A stretch of 64,000 nucleotides of DNA, from assembly GCA_040882845.1 (NCBI GenBank), contig JBBEAM010000007.1, forward strand, positions 1,054,001 to 1,118,000. Reading direction: 5' to 3'. Each line of letters begins with the position of its first letter. Position 1 is the first letter of the stretch. The notes under the pieces were generated by a model. That model was not told the origin of the DNA, did no database searches, and was given only the letters and a program-made list of their open reading frames with translations. Positions 50,264 through 58,558 of the stretch are shown piece by piece. The position numbers and the translations under genes are program-made. This DNA is from JBBEAM01 sp040882845 (GTDB lineage: Bacteria; Pseudomonadota; Alphaproteobacteria; Kiloniellales; DSM-21159).

Positions 50264-52541
50264 AAATCGTCTCCCTGCCCTGATCGGTTGGAGGCGGGGC
50301 CGGCTGCCCCTGCGCGTCCGCGTTCAAACTGAACCGATCGCTGTTCTTTAGAGTTGGGATTTCGGTAGGGCATTTCTGGGATAACTCCATGCCTTCGGTC
50401 CGCCGCGGAAAACTCTTTTCCCTTGAATCCATAGTTTCTTTTTCCTCGCCTGACCCGGTTTCGGCCTTCACAAAGCGTTCGACCAAAAGCCGGCGCAATG
50501 CTGAGGGATTGGCCAGCAGGATCGCTTTCTCCTCACGACTCAGGGTTTCCGGCACGGACTGCGCCTTGGCGAGCAGCGCGCCGTCCAATCGCTCCTCGTT
50601 ATCCGGTGCCTGATCGCGAACTTCGGGTTCGCTGGACAGGAAATAGAGATGCAGCTGATTGGCTTTGGGACTGTTGAGAATCTCCAGCAGAGGGTCCTGC
50701 GCTCCGAGCCTGAGGGCGAAGGCTTCGCGAAACGCTGCCGCCTGGCGCAGGATTTCCGGAGGATCGCGGTCGCCTGAGGTAGTCAGCAGGAACGGCCCGC
50801 GGCGCGGAACCCGCCCGGTCAGCACGGCGATCGGCACGGAAAACAGCAAGCCAAGCAGGATTGGCGAGAGCCAGAGATGCACCATCGAGGGCCAGAGGAT
50901 CGCCGTCGACGACACAGCCGCCGCGAGCAGTGTTTGCACCCCGAACGCCCGCCAGGCCTCCGGCCAGGTCAGACGGTCGGCGTCGCGCTGCTGCGGCCGC
51001 CACTTGACGCCCTGACCGAAGAGCAAGCGGAAGACGAAGATGCTGTGCCTCAGCATCACTGTCGGCGCGATCAGGATCGACAGAGCCATCTCCGCGAGAA
51101 CGTTCACGGCCAGGCGGGCGATGCTCTCCTTGCGCTCGATCAGGGTGGCGACCGCGCCGATCAGCTTCGGCGCCAGGATGAAGGTCACCGTCGCCCCGAG
51201 CAACGACAGCGCCATGATCGAATCGAAGGCGCTGGTCTCGAAACTCCAGCCGCCGCCTTCATGGCGCACCAGCACCAGGCCGGTGGAAAACAGCATCTGG
51301 TCCGAAAAAGCCATGACGGCGGCGACCACCACGAAGACCAGCCAGATCGGGCTGGAAGCATACGCGAGAATGCCGGTCAGAAAGTTGATCCGGGAGACGG
51401 GATGAATCCCTCGCGCCAGCAGCAACCACGCATGCTGCAGGTTGCCCTGGCACCAGCGCTGATCGCGGGCGACGTGCTGCACGATGTTCGGCGGGCCCTC
51501 CTCGTAACTGCCATCGAGATCGGCGGCGAGCTCGACTTTCCAGCCGCGCCGTACCAACAACGCTGCTTCGACGAAGTCGTGGCTGAGTATTTCCCCGCCG
51601 AGCGGCTCCTTGCCCGGCAATTCGGGCAGGCCGCAGCAGTCCATGAAAGCCTGCACGCGGACGATGGCGTTGTGCCCCCAGTAGTTGCCGTGGGGGTTGA
51701 TCAGCGCCGCCATGCCGCAGGCGAGCAGACGCCCGTACAGCACCGCCGCATACTGATGCATCCGCGCGAACAGGGTCTTGCCGCCGGCGATTTTCGGCCA
51801 CGTCTGCAGCAGGCCGAGTTTCGGGTCGGCCTCCATGCGGCGCACCAGCTCGACCATCGCCCCGCCGGTCATCACGCTGTCGGCGTCCAGCACCAGCATG
51901 TAGCGGTATTGATGGCCCCAGTTCTCGAGGAACTGCTTGAGATTGCCGCTCTTGCGCTCGCTATTGTTTTCCCGGCGGCGATAGAAAATTCGATTGCCGA
52001 AGGCCGGTACGCTGGCCAGATCGAGCCAGGCCTTTTCCTCCCTAAGCCAGATATCCGGATCCGTCGTGTCGCTGAGAATATAGAAATCGAATCCGTCTAG
52101 AGCACCCTCCCCCTCCAGGGAGGAGAGCATCGCCTCGATGCCGCCGGCGACCATCGCCGGATCCTCGTTGTAGACGGGCACGGCCACCGCCGTACGGGCC
52201 TCTCCCAGCGCAAGAGCTCCGGGATTTTGCGCGCTAAATCGGATTCCCTGCCGCTTGTACGACACCAGGCGCCCGACGCCGATCAGCGTCAGCCAGAAGT
52301 TGCTGGCAATCCAGGAGAAGAGCACCGTGAAGCAGACCATCAGAACCGAGGCGGCGATGTAACCGGCAGCGGTCGTCGGCGCGAGCAGATGTATGGCGGC
52401 GAAAATCCCACCGCTCACGCTTAGCGCGACCAGCGCCACGAAGATCTGATGCAGCAGCCGGGTTCTATCATTCGGCTTCTGCCAGAGGCTGGGGTCGACC
52501 GCGGGCGAAGCCGCCCCAGGCTGTCCAGGGCTTTGCAGCAT
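49719..52541 (-). CDS. mdoH: Glucans biosynthesis glucosyltransferase MdoH/OpgH with run-on C-terminus
   Basis: Inner-membrane family 2 glucosyltransferase making the backbone of osmoregulated periplasmic glucans. Catalytic marks are VPVYNEDPAM, LVLDADSVMTGG and the QxxRW-type RDQRWCQGNLQH; about eight membrane helices flank them. The recognisable protein ends near residue 690 (RRLLVERFVKAETG), but no stop follows. The frame stays open to 49719, giving 940 residues, and the last 180 or so are the out-of-frame translation of the sigma gene (Gly/Arg/Pro-rich, no protein character). The stop at 49721-49719 overlaps the anti-sigma ATG. A stop codon may have been lost, or an indel may exist near 50300-50450. 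OpgG is not in the window. ATG 52541 is chosen; TTG 52580 is the alternative. Confidence 0.85.
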   Translation of the reverse strand: MLQSPGQPGAASPAVDPSLWQKPNDRTRLLHQIFVALVALSVSGGIFAAIHLLAPTTAAGYIAASVLMVCFTVLFSWIASNFWLTLIGVGRLVSYKRQGIRFSAQNPGALALGEARTAVAVPVYNEDPAMVAGGIEAMLSSLEGEGALDGFDFYILSDTTDPDIWLREEKAWLDLASVPAFGNRIFYRRRENNSERKSGNLKQFLENWGHQYRYMLVLDADSVMTGGAMVELVRRMEADPKLGLLQTWPKIAGGKTLFARMHQYAAVLYGRLLACGMAALINPHGNYWGHNAIVRVQAFMDCCGLPELPGKEPLGGEILSHDFVEAALLVRRGWKVELAADLDGSYEEGPPNIVQHVARDQRWCQGNLQHAWLLLARGIHPVSRINFLTGILAYASSPIWLVFVVVAAVMAFSDQMLFSTGLVLVRHEGGGWSFETSAFDSIMALSLLGATVTFILAPKLIGAVATLIERKESIARLAVNVLAEMALSILIAPTVMLRHSIFVFRLLFGQGVKWRPQQRDADRLTWPEAWRAFGVQTLLAAAVSSTAILWPSMVHLWLSPILLGLLFSVPIAVLTGRVPRRGPFLLTTSGDRDPPEILRQAAAFREAFALRLGAQDPLLEILNSPKANQLHLYFLSSEPEVRDQAPDNEERLDGALLAKAQSVPETLSREEKAILLANPSALRRLLVERFVKAETGSGEEKETMDSREKSFPRRTEGMELSQKCPTEIPTLKNSDRFSLNADAQGQPAPPPTDQGRETICEQVTGVARARQEPAALRDGSGREPDRRGGSGAGMPAPRTGSARAGCGDPEFPGLPLSDPAQRPYRPVPQADGAGRRDCGGQRHDGVAERSAEPGGSAALRGHRERLGQPAGNSTRDRFAGLSRGAALRGGGVDYRYSGWDGAVPPASRPGRLARDDRSRGSDFGLRHPRETGDGGRGGGQ

Positions 52542-52542
52542 A

Positions 52543-53061
52543 TCAGGCAACGCTGGTCCGGCCTGGACGGCTCGCCGCAAGGAACCTATGCAACGGCGAT
52601 CTGCGATAGTCGATCACCTGCCGCGACATGGGCTTGGTGCTGCGTATCGCGGGAATGCGCATCACGCTTTGCAGACTGCCCTGCCCTTCGCCAGCGGCCT
52701 GAGCCGTCGGTCCCGCCAGGGCAAGCTGGGCCTCGACAGTCGGATCGATAGAGAACATCAGCCGGCGCTGTGCGGTATCTGGATCGGAGGTTTCGCTGCC
52801 GGGCTTCGCGCCGAGACGTTCGCACAGGACGCGCTCTACGCAGGCCAGAATTCTGACTTCGAGGACGTGTGTGGCGCAGGACCGCTCGGAGCTCTCCAGA
52901 CGCTCGGCAGCCGCCTCGACAAGTTCGCGGCGCACGAAGGAAAGGCTCACGCCGACAGCCCTCAGGTAGCGGTCGGCCGCATTTCTGGGACGCGACCAGG
53001 CCTCGTCCCGAGCCTCTTCCTCTAGCGGCACTTTATGCATTCTTGCTTGATTCATTTCCAC
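52543..53061 (-). CDS. Conserved-looking hypothetical protein upstream of mdoH
   Basis: A 172-residue, mainly helical, charged protein with no signal peptide or membrane segment. An Arg/Glu-rich centre (RRELVEAAAERLESSERSCA) precedes two cysteines in LACVERVLCERL. The C-terminal part is rich in Ser/Arg. I do not recognise a family. It starts at GTG 53061 with GGAGA seven bases upstream and ends immediately before the mdoH ATG (TGA, one base, ATG), so the two are probably co-translated. Its function may relate to glucan synthesis. Confidence 0.6.
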   Translation of the reverse strand: MEMNQARMHKVPLEEEARDEAWSRPRNAADRYLRAVGVSLSFVRRELVEAAAERLESSERSCATHVLEVRILACVERVLCERLGAKPGSETSDPDTAQRRLMFSIDPTVEAQLALAGPTAQAAGEGQGSLQSVMRIPAIRSTKPMSRQVIDYRRSPLHRFLAASRPGRTSVA

Positions 53062-53379
53062 GACCCGTTCTCCAAATTTTTCCCGTGTAGCGCGCGGAAA
53101 ACTGCCTCCGCGTCGTTTGCTCCTGCTACTAAAGACGCCGAGCGCGCACGAAAGTTCCCCGGCAAGTACGCCTTTCGCTGTGTGAAAAATGCGCCTTAAG
53201 AAAAGAGCGCCCGCCGAAACGGCGGGCGCAGTTATCTGGGAGACAGGGTCGAGGCGGCCGGTGCAGGAGCCGGGAGAATGCTGCCCTGCGCCGGCCTAAC
53301 CGGGGCGCGGGGTTGCCCCGATCGTATTCAACCCTGTAATGGCGACGCGCCTTGGCGGGGATAGTTCCCTATCCCGTGC
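53062..53379. other. Gene-free region upstream of the mdoH operon
   Basis: About 320 bases. It holds the terminator of the ATP-grasp gene (53199-53229) and, to its left, an AT-richer stretch that should be the promoter of the 53061 gene. A GC-rich repeat CGGGGC-N8-GCCCCG lies near 53300. No gene is supported. Confidence 0.5.
53199..53229 (-). terminator. Rho-independent terminator of the ATP-grasp gene
   Basis: On the minus strand GCGCCCGCCG, a TTT loop and CGGCGGGCGC form a perfect 10-base stem, followed by TCTTTTCTTA. It lies 150 bases after the stop at 53380 and ends the ATP-grasp/PP-loop transcript. Confidence 0.85.
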
Positions 53380-54585
53380 CTATCGACGCAGGGCCCCGTG
53401 GCGCCGAAAGAAGTCCCTGACCCGCTCGTCGCGAAGCAGCGGGCCGTGGATCTGCAGCAGGTTGACGCCGGAATAGCTGTTGCCTTCGATGATCTTGAAG
53501 CCCTGCGGCGTGACGACGAGGTCCCAGCCGACATAGGGGAGAAAGGGCACCGTGCGGGCGACCTCGAGGATGCCGCTGTGAATGACCTGCCAATGCGGAA
53601 TGCGCGCACCGCAGATTTGCGCGCCGCTTTCTGGGTGGGTCTCGTACCAAGACAGCACGCTGCTTTCGGCCGGAAAACTGGCGGCTTCGCCCAGCACGCC
53701 CGTCTCCAGATCAACCTGCGCGCAGAGACCGCCCGTGATCCAGTTGTCCGTGGGCTCGGACTGGGTGCGCCCGATACGCGCGACCGCCCGGGCAACGAAG
53801 GGGGCGCCGGTCTCGTCCTGCATGGTGATCAGGCGCAGCGTGTTCGTCGTGCGCGGATAGAGCGCCGCCAAGTCCGCATGCTGCGCCACCAGCTCACCGA
53901 CCATCAAGCGGGACTCGGCACGGCCATGGGTCTCCAGTCTTTCCAAGCTCGTGGGGGCGCCGTCGAGCGCGAAGCCGCCGTCCTGCAGGGCTTCGAAGAC
54001 CGCAAAGCCCCTACCCCCGCCGCCGGTCGCCGGCTTGATGGCGAGCCGCCGCTCGCGCTGCAGCAGATCGCGTAGACTGCGCGCGCCGCTATCTCCCCCG
54101 ACGCCCTGCGCCGACAGCACGCGCGCGCCGTCGAGCACTCCGAAAAACCGTGGCTTCAGGCTGGGAAAATCGGCAAGCAGACGGTCGAAAAGCAGCTTGT
54201 CGTCGAGCAGGATTGCATAGGGGCCATTGATCGTGCGGGAGCCGACAAAGCGCTCCGCGTCGCTCAGATAGTCTTGCAGAGTCCCCGGCTGTAGATCGTA
54301 GAGCACCGCGGATTCTCCGAGAAAACCGCGCCGCCACAGGCGGATGCGCTTTCGCAGCGGAACCGTGACCGTTGAGGTCGCCTCGCGTTCGAGTCCCGCC
54401 AGGGCATACTCAAGCAGGCGCAGGCGCCAGGCGAGGCGGTGCACGATCCAGGCGCCGGCGCGGAACCACTTCGGGCTTGGCCTGAATGCCCGCCATGGAC
54501 GCGGTGGCGGCACGTAGGATGCCGCTGCATCATGGCCCCTGGGGCCCGGCTCCCGCAGAGCGACGGCCTCAGCCTCGTTGCGCAT
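53380..54585 (-). CDS. ATP-grasp enzyme (sugar-transfer-associated type)
   Basis: A 401-residue enzyme of the ATP-grasp superfamily, ATPgrasp_ST group. These ATP-dependent ligases form amide or ester links and are often found beside surface-sugar genes. Marks are NGPYAILLDDKLLFDRLL, AIKPATGGGGRGF (nucleotide-binding lysine and glycine loop), TTNTLRLITM, VDLETGV and the metal-binding acidic pair in IIEGNSYSGVNLLQ. The N-terminus is basic with aromatic residues. It overlaps the upstream PP-loop gene by 17 bases (ATG 54585; a TTG at 54594 is possible). Donor and acceptor are unknown. The pair may activate and attach an amino acid or peptide. Confidence 0.83.
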   Translation of the reverse strand: MRNEAEAVALREPGPRGHDAAASYVPPPRPWRAFRPSPKWFRAGAWIVHRLAWRLRLLEYALAGLEREATSTVTVPLRKRIRLWRRGFLGESAVLYDLQPGTLQDYLSDAERFVGSRTINGPYAILLDDKLLFDRLLADFPSLKPRFFGVLDGARVLSAQGVGGDSGARSLRDLLQRERRLAIKPATGGGGRGFAVFEALQDGGFALDGAPTSLERLETHGRAESRLMVGELVAQHADLAALYPRTTNTLRLITMQDETGAPFVARAVARIGRTQSEPTDNWITGGLCAQVDLETGVLGEAASFPAESSVLSWYETHPESGAQICGARIPHWQVIHSGILEVARTVPFLPYVGWDLVVTPQGFKIIEGNSYSGVNLLQIHGPLLRDERVRDFFRRHGALRR

Positions 54586-55780
54586 TGCCGGCAAGCTTTG
54601 CCCCCGGAGTTTCCCGGAGGCCGCGCCGCAGGCTCCGCACGCAGCCCGCCAAGCTCCGCTCCGCCGAAAAGCGCCGGCCGAGGATCGCTTCGATCGCGCG
54701 GATCAGCCCGGAGTCGCCACGCTGCCGGGCCGCGGACAACAGCGACTCGTAATGATGGATCAGATGCGCCGGCACCTCGAGGCGGCGCAGCCGGCGCAGC
54801 GCTCGGGTGTCGGGGAAGGTTTCGGCCTGCTCCAAGACACCGCTGAGACGCAGCGCCAGCATGGTGCGGATACACTTTTCGCAACGCCCGCAGTTCGTCT
54901 CGGCGAGATCGTTGTGGCAGACCCGCAGGCTTTGCAGCGCCAGGCGGGAGCCGGATATCGCCTGCACTTTCTCGGTTCGCCCCGCCTCGCAGCCGTCATG
55001 CCGAATCCGCATCCGCTCGTTCGACCACAGCGGATCGAGCTGCGGCGAGGATCCCCAGGGCTTCAATTGATCCTCGCTGTGGGTCGCGGGAACGATCAAG
55101 CCGCCGAAGGATCTGGGCAGTGCGAGGGAAATCGCCGCCAGCGCCGCCCCGTGCAGGCACTGACCCCAGAAATCGAAATCGCAAGGCTTGCCCCAGTCCG
55201 CCCGGCGCGCATCGGCCAGCTCGCGCAGATTGGTCTCGCAGACGATCAGCCGCAGCCCCATGGCGGCAGCGACCTCCGCTATGCGCGTCCGCGTGCTCTG
55301 CCACAGGGCAGCGTTGTCCAGCCCGATGTCGAATCCGCGCACCAGGAGGAGGTGAGTCACCCGCTCCGCATTCTTCAGCAGGGAATACCAGGAATCGACA
55401 CCGCCGGAGAAACAGCAGACCACGGCGCCGTCGGTCCGATCGTCCGGCCGATCCCAGGAGTTCGCCGGCGTCTCCGCCTCCGCCGCCACCTCGACCGGGG
55501 AGAGGAAGTCATACCAGCCGGCCAGCCGATCTTGAGCCAGCTTCATGTTCTCGGCCAACACCGGTGAGAGAGCGCCCTCGATCCGGCAGCCCTCCCCCTC
55601 GTGCATACAGAACGGCAGCATGGCCGCGGCGAAGGGGTCGGCGCTGGTTTCCAAGGGGCCGTCCAGCCCCTCGAAGCGGAACCACAGATCGCGCGCCGAA
55701 TCGGCGCGCGCCGGCTGGACTGCGGCGCGCAGCGTGGCCGCGCACCCTTCGGTATAGGCTTCGATGGCTGTGATTCTCAC
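54569..55780 (-). CDS. PP-loop ATP pyrophosphatase-like protein
   Basis: A 403-residue protein with the PP-loop SGGVDS at 125-130 in CCFSGGVDSWYSLL. It is related to adenylating enzymes such as QueC, ThiI and asparagine-synthase C-domains. A Cys-rich NCGRCEKCIRTM motif near residue 310, with CHND just before it, looks like a zinc site. Motifs NFG-like glutaminase residues are absent, so it is not a full asparagine synthase. The N-terminal 110 residues have no clear relative. GTG 55780 is the start. It is coupled to the ATP-grasp gene and divergent from the PqqD/kinase gene, a layout that suggests one functional unit. Confidence 0.72.
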   Translation of the reverse strand: MRITAIEAYTEGCAATLRAAVQPARADSARDLWFRFEGLDGPLETSADPFAAAMLPFCMHEGEGCRIEGALSPVLAENMKLAQDRLAGWYDFLSPVEVAAEAETPANSWDRPDDRTDGAVVCCFSGGVDSWYSLLKNAERVTHLLLVRGFDIGLDNAALWQSTRTRIAEVAAAMGLRLIVCETNLRELADARRADWGKPCDFDFWGQCLHGAALAAISLALPRSFGGLIVPATHSEDQLKPWGSSPQLDPLWSNERMRIRHDGCEAGRTEKVQAISGSRLALQSLRVCHNDLAETNCGRCEKCIRTMLALRLSGVLEQAETFPDTRALRRLRRLEVPAHLIHHYESLLSAARQRGDSGLIRAIEAILGRRFSAERSLAGCVRSLRRGLRETPGAKLAGNAQRG

Positions 55781-55957
55781 GTCGGTCGTCTTTCCTCTTG
55801 TCTCTCGGGAGGCCGCTGAGCGGCTCCCTCATCTTCCTGAAGACGATATAGGGGCGGCGCCTGCAGCAGCGCGTGACCGATCCGTGTTTAGCTGCCTGCT
55901 CCGCCGGCCACAGCAAGCTCACATCCCAGCGCCGCGCGGCGGCGCTAGGCTTTTCCG

Positions 55958-57163
55958 ATGGCAGGCAGGGAAGCGAATCGTGACACCGGCAGGTCGATGC
56001 GGACTCTGGCCGAAGGGATCAGTATCCATAGCTTCGATAGCGGCGCTGGCCTCCTGTTCGATTCCAACCAGCAAGCGATCTTTTCCGCCAATCCTTCCGC
56101 GCTCGCCATCTGGCGCGGACTGGACCAGCGCCTTTCGCCAAGCGACGTCGCCGAATTCCTCTCCGAAGAGGCCGATCTCGAACAGGCGACCGCGCGGCAG
56201 TACGTGGCCCAAGCCTTGCGGCAGTGGCGCGACTGGCGTCGCGGGCTTGAAGCGGAAACCGCGGCTAACAGGCAGCGGCCTAGGTCGGCTCGAGACAGCA
56301 AAACGCAGCTTCCTTTCAAGACGGAGTCTCTGCGCTGCTACCGCCTGCTCGACAGCGGATTCACGCTGCGCTTCGATGCCCGCCTGCCCGCTGCAAGGAT
56401 CGTGACGGCGTTGCGGCATCTTCGTCGCGATCTTCCACGCAGTGCAGACGAGCGCAACCTCGTCGTCCAGCCCTGGGAACAAGGTTACGCCATCACCGAA
56501 GCCAGGCAGGTCGTCTACAGCTGCACGCGCGAGGAAGAAATCCTGCCGATGGTCAAGGCGGCACTTATCGACCGCGCCCTGGCCGATTGCGATGGCCTTG
56601 GCGCACTCCATGCGGCGGCCCTGTACAAGGACGGCGGCAGCCTGCTTTTCCCCGGAGCCTCTGGCAGCGGCAAGAGCTGCCTCTCCGCCATCCTCGCCGC
56701 CGCTGGCCATACCCTGCTCGGCGACGACACGCTGGTGCTGAGCCGCGATGCCTCAACGCTGCGGCCGATGCCCTTTGGAATCTGCATCAAGGACACCGCG
56801 CTGGAGCTGCTCTCGGCAAGCCATCCCCGGCTTGAGGAGCTGCCGCGCCATGCCCGCCCCGATGGAAAGCAGGTGCGCTATCTGACCCCGCCGCGGATAG
56901 CCGTGGCCGATAGCGGGCGGAGCTTCCCTGTCAGCGCGATCGTTTTCCCCAAGATCGTGCCCGATCGTCCGAGCAGGCTCGACAGGATCGCCCTGGACGA
57001 GGCCCTGCAGGGGATCGTGGCGAACTTCACTCCGCTGGGTTCCAGGCTCGAAGCCGCCGACATCGACCGCCTGATCGCCTGGGTCGCACGCAGGCCTTGC
57101 TACAGGCTCGAGATCTCCAGTCTGGACGAGGCGCGCCAGCTCCTCGAAGGGCTCGGGGCATGA
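55958..57163 (+). CDS. PqqD-like domain fused to HPr-kinase-like kinase
   Basis: A 401-residue fusion. Residues 15-100 resemble a PqqD/RRE-type winged helix (LLFDSNQQAIFSANPSALAIW, LSPSDVAEFLSEE); such domains bind leader peptides. Residues 130-400 resemble HprK-related kinases: HAAAL near 218, Walker A GASGSGKS at 233-240 and LLGDDTLVL at 253-261. PqqD and kinase are usually separate genes in the known uncharacterised 'HPr-rel-A' type cassettes. Substrates are unknown; kinases of this group phosphorylate a peptide Ser in some lasso peptides. It overlaps the next gene by four bases (ATGA). ATG 55997 is an alternative start. Confidence 0.82.
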   Translation: MAGREANRDTGRSMRTLAEGISIHSFDSGAGLLFDSNQQAIFSANPSALAIWRGLDQRLSPSDVAEFLSEEADLEQATARQYVAQALRQWRDWRRGLEAETAANRQRPRSARDSKTQLPFKTESLRCYRLLDSGFTLRFDARLPAARIVTALRHLRRDLPRSADERNLVVQPWEQGYAITEARQVVYSCTREEEILPMVKAALIDRALADCDGLGALHAAALYKDGGSLLFPGASGSGKSCLSAILAAAGHTLLGDDTLVLSRDASTLRPMPFGICIKDTALELLSASHPRLEELPRHARPDGKQVRYLTPPRIAVADSGRSFPVSAIVFPKIVPDRPSRLDRIALDEALQGIVANFTPLGSRLEAADIDRLIAWVARRPCYRLEISSLDEARQLLEGLGA

Positions 57164-58260
57164 GCCGGAGAAAGGACGCGCTGAATGCCTTGTCCGCCTG
57201 CTTGTCCTTCGCGGAAACCGCCCCCGGCAGCCTGACCTTGGACGAGCAGTCCTGGATGCAGGCGCTCAGGATCGCCAACAGCCATCTGCTCGGCGCCCTG
57301 CTCTGGGATCGCCTGCAGGAGACTGGCCGTTCTACGCAGCTCCCCGCGCCGGCTTTGGAATACCTGCGCCTGCTATCGGACAGGAACGCGATGCGCAATG
57401 CGGCGCTCCGCCAGCAAGCGGAGGAGATCGTCACAGCGCTGAATGAGGCGGGCATCGTTCCGCTTCTGCTCAAGGGCGCCAACACGCTCTTCGACCCGGC
57501 GGACCCTCTGTGGCGCGGGCGGATGCAGCGCGATCTCGATCTGCTGGTGCCCCGCAGATTTCAGGACAAGGCTGTCACCGCGCTTCTAAGCCTGGGATAC
57601 CGCGTACACGAGCGCTACCCGAACGGCCATCACGCCTATGGAGAGTTCGCACGGGAGGGCGCGCCGGGGACCGTCGATCTGCACAGCGAGCTGCTCGATC
57701 CCGTGCACCTGCTACGCGCCGACGAAGTCAGACGGCGCAGCAGGCCGCTTGCCCACAGCGCGCTCGTCGCTTCCACGCCCTGCGCCAGCGACCGTATCCT
57801 GCACCACCTGCTGCATGCGCAGATTCATCATCGCGGGCAGTTCTACCGCGGTGAGCTGCAGCTCAATCAGCTTTTCGAGTTCGCGGTGCTGGCGCAGCGT
57901 TTCGGCTCCGAGGTTGACTGGAACTTCATCGAAGCGCGCCTGACCGCGCACCGTTTGACAGTGCCGTTGCAGTCCTACCTCTTGGCCGCGGGAGATCTCT
58001 TTGGCCTGCGCTGGCCCCTGGCGGCTCCGCCCGTTGCGGCTGCCAGGCGGCAGCTTCACCTCTGCATCTGGCTGCTGCACTACCCGGAAGCGGCGCGCGC
58101 GCTGGCGCCCTTCGCCAATCTGCGGAGCGCCTTCGCCTGGCATCGCATGCAGGCACTCTATGGGCCTGACGAGAATGCTCTGCTGCAACGCCTGCGGCAT
58201 GCGCGGCTCTATCTTGGTAAGGTCTCTCCGCGGCAGGCCATGCAGCGCGTCTTACGCTGA
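57160..58260 (+). CDS. NTP_transf_5-type nucleotidyltransferase
   Basis: A 366-residue protein of the family often found beside HprK-related kinases in polysaccharide and peptide loci. Marks are PLLLKGANTLF near 102-111 and RMQRDLDLLVPRR, supplying the catalytic Asp125-x-Asp127 pair. LHSELLDPVHL and a His-rich LHAQIHHRG segment follow. It is expected to transfer a nucleotide (or polymerise phosphate-linked units) onto the kinase product; this is inference. It is translationally coupled to the PqqD/kinase gene. A strong palindrome follows its stop. Confidence 0.78.
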   Translation: MSRRKDALNALSACLSFAETAPGSLTLDEQSWMQALRIANSHLLGALLWDRLQETGRSTQLPAPALEYLRLLSDRNAMRNAALRQQAEEIVTALNEAGIVPLLLKGANTLFDPADPLWRGRMQRDLDLLVPRRFQDKAVTALLSLGYRVHERYPNGHHAYGEFAREGAPGTVDLHSELLDPVHLLRADEVRRRSRPLAHSALVASTPCASDRILHHLLHAQIHHRGQFYRGELQLNQLFEFAVLAQRFGSEVDWNFIEARLTAHRLTVPLQSYLLAAGDLFGLRWPLAAPPVAAARRQLHLCIWLLHYPEAARALAPFANLRSAFAWHRMQALYGPDENALLQRLRHARLYLGKVSPRQAMQRVLR

Positions 58261-58273
58261 GACGTGGGAATCC

Positions 58274-58309
58274 ATGGCGGGAGACTGGGTGTCTCCAGTC
58301 TCCCGCCAT
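58274..58309. terminator. Bidirectional 15-base hairpin between convergent genes
   Basis: Perfect 15-base arms (ATGGCGGGAGACTGG and complement) with a six-base loop, 13 bases after the nucleotidyltransferase stop and 12 bases after that of the small Tat protein. There is no U-tract on either strand. It probably ends both transcripts or protects their 3' ends. Confidence 0.65.
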
Positions 58310-58321
58310 GCTTGCTTGGAC

Positions 58322-58558
58322 CTAGCGGTTCTCGTCGCTGAAGTCGGAGTTGCCGGGAACACCGTCCCCGCCGCCGTTGCCAAAACCGTTGTTGCCCTGC
58401 GGACCGCCGGGCGAAAAGCCCGAGCCGACCGCCTGGGCGCGGGCGCTGGTCGCAGACAGCATCAAGGTGACCGCAGGCGGCGTCACCACCGCGAACTTCC
58501 CGCATTTCTCCAGGAAGGCCCGGCGGTCTTCGACGGGCTGCTTGTTCTCGGATTCCAT
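58322..58558 (-). CDS. Small Tat-signal, Gly/Asn-rich exported peptide
   Basis: A 78-residue protein with a very strong ribosome site (GAAGGAGG, four bases, ATG). The twin-arginine motif DRRAFLEKCGKF is at 11-22. A hydrophobic stretch with an unusual Pro-Pro (VVTPPAVTLMLSAT) and an ARA-Q cleavage site after residue 41 follow. The mature part of 37 residues is Gly/Asn/Ser-rich and ends with acidic SDFSDENR. No catalytic domain is present. It may be a secreted structural peptide or the substrate of the neighbouring PqqD-kinase / nucleotidyltransferase. It is convergent with that operon. Confidence 0.7.
   Translation of the reverse strand: MESENKQPVEDRRAFLEKCGKFAVVTPPAVTLMLSATSARAQAVGSGFSPGGPQGNNGFGNGGGDGVPGNSDFSDENR

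Noticed and set aside
53380..58558. Classical lasso-peptide cluster
   Set aside because: The PP-loop protein lacks asparagine-synthase-type cyclase features, no B2 transglutaminase-like protease or dedicated ABC exporter is present, and the small protein lacks a lasso-type core.
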